Shown here: piece after piece, positions 5,943-10,700 of the stretch | Layout of the letters: every line of letters begins with the position of its first letter | How positions within the stretch are numbered: the first letter of the stretch is position 1 | Assembly: GCA_050292445.1 (NCBI GenBank) | Contig: JBNKLQ010000222.1 | Span: 1-10,700, forward strand | Source: Leptofilum sp050292445 | GTDB taxonomy: Bacteria > Chloroflexota > Anaerolineae > Promineifilales > Promineifilaceae | Length of the DNA stretch: 10,700 nt | Direction of reading: 5' to 3' | Position numbers and translations under genes: made by a program | The notes under the pieces: model-generated | What the model was told of the DNA's origin: nothing | Database searches by the model: none | Seen by the model: the letters and a program-made list of their open reading frames with translations, nothing else

Positions 5943-8119
5943 TATGTCATATCCTCACTTAGCGTCGATGGGACAACATCAGCCGGCAATCTTGGTTGGC
6001 TAACGGCCGTTTCCACTACCGCCTGCTCATCGGCCGATAATATTTCATCATTGCCGGGGTATTTTACCCGCACATGAAAACGACCTTTTAATGTTTTAAT
6101 GAACGATTCCCGAATCAGGCGAATATCTCCCAGCGTCAAACCCGATTCATCCAACTGTCCCTCAGTCAAATCCTCATCAACCAGCGAATTAACCAGCTTT
6201 TCAATCGCTTTCTCGCTGTTGGGCTGTAACGCTCGGGAAGTAGATTCGATGACATCAGCCAGCATGACAACGGCCGTTTCCCGCGTTTGCGGGCGTGGCC
6301 CAGGATAGCGGAACTTTTCTGGATCAACCTCTTCATCTTCTGCCGCTTGCTCCTGCGCTTTAAACAAAAATCCTTTCACCAGGCGCGTCCCGTGATGTTC
6401 AGCAATAAATTGATGAATTCGGTAAGGGAGCTTGTATCGTTTAGCCAACTCCAACCCATCGGGAACATGGCTCAAAATAATGCGGGCACTGGTTTGCGGG
6501 TCCAGTGTGTCATGGGGATTCACCCCTTCTTGATTTTCGCTAAAAAAGGGCGGCCGGTTCATCTTACCAATGTCGTGATAAAACGCACCCACCCGAATCA
6601 AGGCACTGTTGGCCTTGATTTTCTCCGCCGCCTGCTCGGCTAAATTGGCCACCATAATGCTGTGATGATAGGTGCCTGGGGCGCGGCGCAGCAGTTCTTG
6701 CAACAACGGATGATCCAGCCGGGCCAATTCTTGCAATTGCAGTGTGGTGGTGAGGCCAAACAAGCTGCCCAAAATGAAAAACCCAACCAGGGTCAGCGCG
6801 GCAGAGAGCATGCCGTTTACCACAGCGTACCCCATCAACTCTAGCATGTTGACTACGTCGATCATGTCCTGGTTCAGGCGAAACACCAGGATGACGGCAC
6901 AGTACCCAATCGCCGCCGCCAAACCAGCCCGGAAAAAGGCATTGATTCGTTGGGCATCTTGTAAAGTAAGAATCGCTAAAAGACCACCAACGGCCGTATA
7001 CGCTGCCAGTTCCAATGAATTGGGGGTCAAAAAGCCAATGAGCGCTGCCAGAATGATGGTTACAGTCAGGGAAAAGCGCACATCATAAATCACGCTCATG
7101 AGCATGGAAAAGGCAGCCATGGGGAAAATGTAGGTGAGGAAAACACCACCGGTAATCATCAGCTTGGCCATCGCCGCAAAAACCAAAATCAGGCTGGCCA
7201 ACACGGTTAGGGAACGGCCGTTGTCGCGCACGCGTGGCCAGAAAAATTGATGCCAGTACATCGTCACCAGCACCACAGACAGAAGCGACGCCACAAACAT
7301 AGCGGCTACATCCCGCCAATCCAACTGACTTTGCAGCAAGCCCAACTGGGTCAATTTCTCGATGTCCAACGCCGTCACAATGTCACCCTGGCGCACAATA
7401 CGCTCATTATTGGCAATGCTGACGGGGAACGAGGCACCTACATTTTCTACGGCCGTTTCACGCAAAGCGGCCGTGGCTTCTGGGTCTGGAAAAACAGTGG
7501 GCACAATAAATTGTGGGGCCAGATTGGTGACAACGTTTTCCTGTTTTGGGGTTAGTTCCAGGCTGGCCTCGCGCCGGGCGGTAATCTGGTAATCACGCAC
7601 CTGACTTTCCCGTATATCCTGACGCATCAAATCCCCAACAATGCGAGATATTTCACGCTTCGCCACATCATAATCAGAGGCAGAAAGCTCCAACAAATCT
7701 AACCCCACTTGCTCCTGAATGGTCAAACTATCAATCGCTTGCAAATAGGATAGTTGAGATTCTTTGCTAGCCAGCGCATCCGCTCGGACCACATCGGTGA
7801 AGGAAAGAACGGCACTTACAAAATTTAGCTGGTTGCGACCAATGTCGTTGCCGTCCCGCGTGTATTGTTCCGGTACGGCCGCACGAGCATTTTCCCGGGC
7901 AGTCATCAACAATACTTCGCTTTCATATTTTATAGAGCGGGGGGCCAGAATATCTTCGCTGGCTGGTTCACCCAGCGTTACCTGAACCTCGGTAGCCGTG
8001 ACCAGGTTAAAACTAAAAATGATGGTAAGACCCAGGGTTACTGAGGTGGCAAACACCCAAAGCAAAGAACCTTGGAGCCACTTTCGCCAGCGGGGTCGCT
8101 CGTCTGTTTGAGCTGTCAT
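5942..8119 (-). CDS. pgpH: Membrane HD-domain phosphodiesterase, PgpH family (cyclic di-AMP hydrolase)
   Basis: A 725-residue protein of the 7TMR-HD family; the Listeria and Bacillus members hydrolyse cyclic di-AMP to pApA. Layout: first membrane helix about 17-40, an extracytoplasmic 7TMR-HDED region about 41-268, a cluster of membrane helices about 270-455, and a cytoplasmic HD domain about 470-650. Metal ligands visible are H486 (YHHS), H515-D516 (AFYHDIGKM), H551 (SHVPDG), H575-H576 (EHHG) and D622 (MLADVIEST), so the active site looks complete. A charged tail follows to residue 725. The ATG at 8119 is 13 nt after the yqeY stop and has no good Shine-Dalgarno. The stop overlaps the ybeY GTG by one base. 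Five ACGGCCGT sites lie inside, four as Thr-Ala-Val. No cyclic di-AMP synthase is in the window, so the substrate is inferred from the family. Confidence 0.93.
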   Translation of the reverse strand: MTAQTDERPRWRKWLQGSLLWVFATSVTLGLTIIFSFNLVTATEVQVTLGEPASEDILAPRSIKYESEVLLMTARENARAAVPEQYTRDGNDIGRNQLNFVSAVLSFTDVVRADALASKESQLSYLQAIDSLTIQEQVGLDLLELSASDYDVAKREISRIVGDLMRQDIRESQVRDYQITARREASLELTPKQENVVTNLAPQFIVPTVFPDPEATAALRETAVENVGASFPVSIANNERIVRQGDIVTALDIEKLTQLGLLQSQLDWRDVAAMFVASLLSVVLVTMYWHQFFWPRVRDNGRSLTVLASLILVFAAMAKLMITGGVFLTYIFPMAAFSMLMSVIYDVRFSLTVTIILAALIGFLTPNSLELAAYTAVGGLLAILTLQDAQRINAFFRAGLAAAIGYCAVILVFRLNQDMIDVVNMLELMGYAVVNGMLSAALTLVGFFILGSLFGLTTTLQLQELARLDHPLLQELLRRAPGTYHHSIMVANLAEQAAEKIKANSALIRVGAFYHDIGKMNRPPFFSENQEGVNPHDTLDPQTSARIILSHVPDGLELAKRYKLPYRIHQFIAEHHGTRLVKGFLFKAQEQAAEDEEVDPEKFRYPGPRPQTRETAVVMLADVIESTSRALQPNSEKAIEKLVNSLVDEDLTEGQLDESGLTLGDIRLIRESFIKTLKGRFHVRVKYPGNDEILSADEQAVVETAVSQPRLPADVVPSTLSEDMT

Positions 8120-8132
8120 TTTGTAGGAAGAG

Positions 8133-8582
8133 TTACTGATTTTGCAGCAGTTCGCGCACGACTTCGTTGACCAAACGGCCGTCTGCCTGTCCTTTCAATT
8201 TGGGCATTAGCTTCCCCATTACTTGCCCCATACCTTTGGCGTCCGTGACGCCTAATTCTGCAATTGTTTCTGCAGCAATGGCCTTAATTTGCGCACGACC
8301 CATTTGTTGAGGCAGGTACGACTCAATAATCGTTAACTCCGCCTCTTCATTCGCCATCATCTCCGGACGACCTGCTTTTTCATAATCGGCAATGCTCTCG
8401 CGCCGCTGCTTGGCTTGTTTGGTTAATACCGCCAGCACGCCTTCATCATCCAGGCTCGTTTGGCCATCAATTTCCTCTTGTTTAATCGCTGCCAAAAGCA
8501 AACCAATGGCATTACGTTTTGCCGTATCGCCCGCGCGCATGGCCGCGATCCGATCTTTTTGCAATGTTTCTTTTACGCTCAT
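8133..8582 (-). CDS. yqeY: GatB/YqeY domain protein
   Basis: A 149-residue stand-alone homologue of the helical tail domain of GatB, the tRNA-dependent amidotransferase subunit. The family is thought to bind tRNA or assist Glu/Asp-tRNA amidation, but its exact role is not established. Diagnostic blocks: the N-terminal helix KETLQKDRIAAMRAGDT, RNAIGLLLAAIKQEEID, ESYLPQQM (about 87-94), and the C-terminal KGMGQVMGKLMPKLKGQADGRLVNEVV. Length matches the family. AAGG lies 7 nt before the ATG at 8582. It heads the compact operon with pgpH, ybeY and dgkA; in Bacillus the same genes lie in one region but are separated by several others. The 106 bp upstream show no convincing promoter. ACGGCCGT at 8175 encodes the Asp-Gly-Arg of the conserved tail. 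Confidence 0.93.
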   Translation of the reverse strand: MSVKETLQKDRIAAMRAGDTAKRNAIGLLLAAIKQEEIDGQTSLDDEGVLAVLTKQAKQRRESIADYEKAGRPEMMANEEAELTIIESYLPQQMGRAQIKAIAAETIAELGVTDAKGMGQVMGKLMPKLKGQADGRLVNEVVRELLQNQ

Positions 8583-8688
8583 TTGCTGACCTTATTCTAA
8601 ATGCCTTAGACTATTTTCTGTGTAATGAGAACCCACCTTCCCAAATAAATATTCTTTGGATCAGCAGGGATTCCCCAAGGTAGCTGCA

Positions 8689-9414
8689 TTAGGATTGTAG
8701 CATTGGCAGGGTGGGTGTCAACACAGTGTAGAGGCTCAGGTTGCCTTCTTTGCCATCGCTGCGGAACTGATCCACAATGGCAAACCCGGCGGCAGTGGCC
8801 AATTCGGCCGTTTCTGCGACATCAATTTGGCAAGCATACCGCAAGGCAAAACCCCCACGCCGCCAGGCCAATAAATAGTCGTTTGGTTCCACATCGGCCG
8901 CCGTTAGGCTAATTTCGGCCCAATCCTGCACTTTGCGCCGCTGGCGTGGGCTGTCCATAAATTGCCAGTTGGAGATGAGGAGACGGCCGTTTTCCACCAA
9001 ATGTTCTTTTATTTCCTGCAACAAACGCACCCGATTCGCCCTGCCCGGCAAATGGTGCATCACCGCCAAACAGGAGATGGCAGGGAAACGGCCCAACCCA
9101 TCCAGGCAGTCCGGCTCCAGCAAGTTTCGCTGGTAAAAGGTACCCTCGGCATTTTTAGCCGCATCGGTCAACAGCTCCTCACTAAAATCGACACCCACAA
9201 ATTCACCAATGCGCTTGTGGGATTGAAGAAATTCAGCGAAACGGCCGTTGCCACAGCCCACGTCCAAAAAGCGGGGGCATGGCTGGGGCAGATGGGGCAG
9301 CAAGCGGGCAAATCCTGGCTGCGGCGTTACCCGGCTGCCAGAAAAAGAATCCGCCTGCGCATCATAAAATTCCTGGTTCAAGTCCAGCAAACGCTGAACA
9401 ACGTCATCTCGCAT
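8689..9414 (-). CDS. Class I SAM-dependent methyltransferase, Trm9/ALKBH8-like
   Basis: A 241-residue methyltransferase. SAM-binding motif I is FLDVGCGNGRF (49-59), the ribose-binding acidic residue is D76 in GVDFS, and AVMHHLPGR (117-125) and ENGRLLISNW (141-150) follow. Around this core are features resembling the tRNA wobble-uridine carboxymethyl methyltransferases Trm9/ALKBH8: EFYDAQADSFSGSR before motif I, an MHH block, and an L(R)Y...E...LA..AGF tail. That similarity is recalled, not computed, and the tRNA substrate is an inference. The ATG at 9414 is preferred: AGAG lies 6 nt upstream, and the family block starts soon after. An in-frame GTG at 9447 would place 11 extra codons partly inside the 9433-9486 repeat. 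Both ACGGCCGT copies encode Asn-Gly-Arg, one of them within motif I. Confidence 0.85.
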   Translation of the reverse strand: MRDDVVQRLLDLNQEFYDAQADSFSGSRVTPQPGFARLLPHLPQPCPRFLDVGCGNGRFAEFLQSHKRIGEFVGVDFSEELLTDAAKNAEGTFYQRNLLEPDCLDGLGRFPAISCLAVMHHLPGRANRVRLLQEIKEHLVENGRLLISNWQFMDSPRQRRKVQDWAEISLTAADVEPNDYLLAWRRGGFALRYACQIDVAETAELATAAGFAIVDQFRSDGKEGNLSLYTVLTPTLPMLQS

Positions 9415-9432
9415 TTTGATCTCTAAAAAATA

Positions 9433-9486
9433 GGACACAGATGACACAGATTAAAAATCAGCGTCTATCTGCGTTAATCAGCGTCC
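9433..9486. repeat. Degenerate palindromic repeat of ATCTGYGT-type units
   Basis: The right half reads as three 10-bp units, ATCAGCGTCT, ATCTGCGTTA and ATCAGCGTCC (9457-9486). The left half, read on the minus strand, gives ATCTGTGTC and ATCTGTGTCC. Together they make an imperfect inverted repeat bounded by GGAC and GTCC. It resembles the dispersed intergenic families built from ATCTGCGTT-like units that I recall from Chloroflexota, cyanobacteria and other genomes. It lies between the methyltransferase and the small gene and supplies the last codons and stop of the latter. Confidence 0.6.
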
Positions 9487-9668
9487 AAATTTCCCTTTGG
9501 GCGAATGCGGCGGCGGTTGGTGACAAACCAGGTACGGCCGTTTTGCGTCCGTACCCAAACCGCTGGCGATTGATGCGCCACCACGACTCCACTCAGCCAG
9601 ACTTGTTCGCCCAGCCAAATTTGTACGGCCGTACCCACCGCGTACATCTCCGTCAATCGCTCCACCAC
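9474..9668 (-). CDS. Putative small protein, 64 residues, SH3-like pattern
   Basis: I do not recognise this family. The product alternates short hydrophobic and polar runs with regularly spaced Trp and Gly: GTAVQIW, VWLSGVVVAH, AVWVRTQNGRTWFV, RRRIRP. The pattern fits a small beta-barrel such as an SH3-like or KOW-like fold, and a nucleic-acid or partner-binding role would be a guess. Starts are uncertain: GTG at 9668 or 9665, or ATG at 9647 with GGAG directly in front. It begins 17 nt after the TPR gene stop, so it is probably co-transcribed. The C-terminal residues Asp-Ala-Asp and the stop lie inside the 9433-9486 repeat. Two in-frame ACGGCCGT sites, as Asn-Gly-Arg and Thr-Ala-Val, match the habit of the real genes here and support coding. 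Confidence 0.5.
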   Translation of the reverse strand: MVERLTEMYAVGTAVQIWLGEQVWLSGVVVAHQSPAVWVRTQNGRTWFVTNRRRIRPKGNLDAD

Positions 9669-9694
9669 TTCTCACTTTTCACTTTTTACTTTTC
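9667..9694. repeat. Heptamer tandem repeat ACTTYTY x4
   Basis: Four head-to-tail 7-bp units: ACTTCTC (9667-9673), ACTTTTC (9674-9680), ACTTTTT (9681-9687) and ACTTTTC (9688-9694). The array covers the last codons and stop of the TPR gene and the whole gap before the small gene, which on the minus strand becomes GAAAAGT-type purine-rich sequence. A change in unit number would alter the TPR C-terminus or the spacing to the small gene. Confidence 0.6.
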
Positions 9695-10573
9695 ACCTCC
9701 AAGCTGCTCCAATCGCGCCACTCGCTCCGGCTCCAAAGCCACCAGCCAATCCACCTGAGACAATTCCTCATGCGCCTGGGCAAAATACGGCCGTGCCTCT
9801 GCCCCCTGCCCTAGGGCCAACAAACATTCGCCAATTTCCTCATTAACAAAGCCGTCCGTCTGGCCCACGCCCTGGTATTCGGCCAGGAGCGCCTGCTGCA
9901 ACGCCAGCGCCTCATTCAGGCGATTGAGCGAGCGGTACGTGCGCCCAATACACCATTTGGCTATGCGTATCGTCTCTGGCTGGTCGGGATGATTGGCCTC
10001 ACGCCAGGCTAGCGCCTTCTCAAAAATAGACAACGCCTGTTTGTATTCACCCATGTCGTGGTACGTCCAGCCCAGATTATTGTAGAGGGAGCCGCGCCAA
10101 CCTGCCGCCCGCACATCGGGTGTGGCTTCGGCGAGGGCCAGGGCTTTTTCGTTCCATTTTATCTGCTCGGCAGCGTCCGGCTCGGCAATAGCAACCATGT
10201 GCGCCGCATCGATGGTATAGAAGTCGGCCTGGGGCGAAACGGCCGTTCCCAACACAAATGCCTCCTGGAACAAGGGCAAGGCCCGCTCAGGCTCGCTCGC
10301 CGAATTAAAGGACCGCCCTCGCTCCAACAAACAGCACATCCTCGGCACAACCATCCCATCAGTCAGCAGCGCCTCCGCTTCATCCAGCAACTGCTGGGCC
10401 TCGGTAAATTGGCGGCGCAGACTGTGGGTACGGGCCAGCTGGCTCAGCAGCTCGGCATGGTAAGCCCGGTTGTCACTCGCTTCCACCATTGGCAAAAGAG
10501 CTTCAAAACGAACGGCCGTTCCCGCCGGATCGTTATAATTCCACAACGTATGCAGCTCAGGAAAATCGCTCAT
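9686..10573 (-). CDS. Tetratricopeptide repeat (TPR) protein
   Basis: A 295-residue soluble protein made almost entirely of paired helices of the TPR type. Repeats can be seen at about 37-70 (AELLSQLARTHSLRRQFTEA), 78-110, 157-191 (YNNLGWTYHDMGEYKQALSI, the best match to consensus), 202-234 (CIGRTYRSLNRLNEALAL) and 241-273 (IGECLLALGQGAEARPYF). No catalytic domain, signal peptide or membrane helix is present, so it is probably a protein-binding scaffold or regulator; the partner is unknown. The ATG at 10573 is chosen because GAGG lies 5 nt before it. The reading frame stays open for 36 more codons to 10681, but that stretch has no TPR character and no comparable ribosome site. Three ACGGCCGT copies are in frame. 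The last codons fall in the heptamer repeat. Confidence 0.88.
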   Translation of the reverse strand: MSDFPELHTLWNYNDPAGTAVRFEALLPMVEASDNRAYHAELLSQLARTHSLRRQFTEAQQLLDEAEALLTDGMVVPRMCCLLERGRSFNSASEPERALPLFQEAFVLGTAVSPQADFYTIDAAHMVAIAEPDAAEQIKWNEKALALAEATPDVRAAGWRGSLYNNLGWTYHDMGEYKQALSIFEKALAWREANHPDQPETIRIAKWCIGRTYRSLNRLNEALALQQALLAEYQGVGQTDGFVNEEIGECLLALGQGAEARPYFAQAHEELSQVDWLVALEPERVARLEQLGGEK

Positions 10574-10700
10574 CGTTACCTCTTTTTTGGGCAATGTCAG
10601 ACCTATTGAAAAACAAACCGCAAAGATACCGTGTTGAAAGTCAAGCGGAACCTTGCACATTAACAAGATAATCTGGGTCAAACGGCTGTTGGTGCTTAAG
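10574..10700 (-). promoter_or_regulatory. Leader region of the TPR gene, with start-deciding ribosome binding site
   Basis: GAGG at 10582-10579, preceded by a run of A, lies 5 nt before ATG 10573 and fixes the start. Further upstream TTGAC occurs twice on the minus strand, but neither has a good TATAAT-like box at 16-18 nt, so no promoter is assigned. AACGGCTGTT at 10681-10690 is one base away from the AACGGCCGTT form of the iterated palindrome. No gene is seen at the right edge. Confidence 0.5.

Larger units (their letters stand above)
60..10519. repeat. Highly iterated palindrome ACGGCCGT, 21 copies
   Basis: Exact copies start at 60, 173, 473, 1640, 1974, 3319, 3457, 5866, 6003, 6270, 6990, 7214, 7449, 8175, 8983, 9241, 9534, 9625, 9787, 10239 and 10512. 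All lie in coding sequence. About nine further CGGCCG cores lack the flanking A and T, so roughly 70% of all CGGCCG sites here carry A...T flanks, against about 6% expected if flanks were random. Many copies extend to AACGGCCGT or ACGGCCGTT. In frame they read Thr-Ala-Val (11), Asn/Asp-Gly-Arg (7) or Arg-Pro (3). Confidence 0.92.

Noticed and set aside
5562..6077. 171-codon plus-strand open frame across ybeY and the end of pgpH
   Set aside because: It lies opposite two secure genes and its product resembles no family I know.
8594..8599. TAGAAT as the -10 box of the yqeY operon
   Set aside because: It directly abuts the AAGG ribosome site, which would put the transcription start inside the site, and no -35 lies 16-18 nt upstream.
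8640..8690. Intrinsic terminator after the methyltransferase
   Set aside because: A weak CCAAA/TTTGG pairing is present on the minus strand, but the stem is 5 bp AT-rich with a 9-nt loop and no T-run follows.
8962..9426. 154-codon plus-strand open frame opposite the methyltransferase
   Set aside because: The opposite strand carries clear SAM-binding motifs; the antisense product has no domain signs.
9415..9447. GTG start at 9447 for the methyltransferase
   Set aside because: The added residues are partly encoded by the palindromic repeat, and ATG 9414 with AGAG 6 nt upstream precedes the conserved region more naturally.
9433..9694. CRISPR array
   Set aside because: The units are 7-10 bp with no spacers of regular length, and no cas genes are nearby.
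10058..10609. 183-codon plus-strand open frame opposite the TPR gene
   Set aside because: It mirrors the codon pattern of the TPR gene, has no recognisable domain and no clear ribosome site; treated as a shadow.
10574..10681. N-terminal extension of the TPR protein by 36 residues to 10681
   Set aside because: The extension has no TPR character, and ATG 10573 has GAGG at an ideal 5-nt spacing, so the open frame upstream is taken as leader.

Overview
The window looks like a piece of a Chloroflexota (green non-sulfur lineage, Anaerolineae/Caldilineae-like) chromosome. This rests on a cytoplasmic multi-GAF sensor kinase, a Thermus/Deinococcus-type monofunctional proline dehydrogenase, Firmicutes-like housekeeping synteny (yqeY, pgpH, ybeY, dgkA) and the intergenic repeat style. 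The lineage is inferred; no rRNA or phylogenetic marker is present. Base composition is near 50% GC by eye. All genes but one are on the minus strand.

Layout, left to right. (1) Positions 1-268 hold the 5' part of an alkyladenine DNA glycosylase gene, whose start overlaps the end of (2) a 1199-residue soluble histidine kinase, PAS-GAF x4-PAS-HisKA-HATPase (261-3860). (3) A 180-bp divergent intergenic region has a promoter for the kinase and an 11-bp perfect inverted repeat. (4) A proline dehydrogenase with an added N-terminal membrane segment (4041-5066, plus strand) ends 2 bp from (5) dgkA, which closes a compact minus-strand operon yqeY-pgpH-ybeY-dgkA (8582 down to 5069). (6) A Trm9/ALKBH8-like methyltransferase (8689-9414), a degenerate palindromic repeat (9433-9486), a 64-residue putative small protein (9474-9668), a heptamer tandem repeat (9667-9694) and a TPR protein (9686-10573) fill the rest. 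No gene-free stretch exceeds 300 bp. The 106-bp gap 8583-8688 contains the yqeY ribosome binding site and no clear promoter or terminator.

How the genes work together: pgpH (cyclic di-AMP breakdown), ybeY (rRNA maturation endonuclease), dgkA (undecaprenol/diacylglycerol phosphorylation) and yqeY (GatB-like, tRNA-amidation related) are a translation/envelope housekeeping set whose order echoes Bacillus. Their junctions overlap or nearly touch, which suggests translational coupling. The kinase and proline dehydrogenase share one control region and may be co-regulated.

The most striking signal is not a gene. The 8-bp palindrome ACGGCCGT occurs 21 times in 10.7 kb, where about 0.16 is expected by chance at equal base frequencies. 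It lies inside coding sequence in every case and appears in three reading phases as Thr-Ala-Val, Asn/Asp-Gly-Arg or Arg-Pro. It behaves like the HIP1 element of cyanobacteria but has a different sequence.
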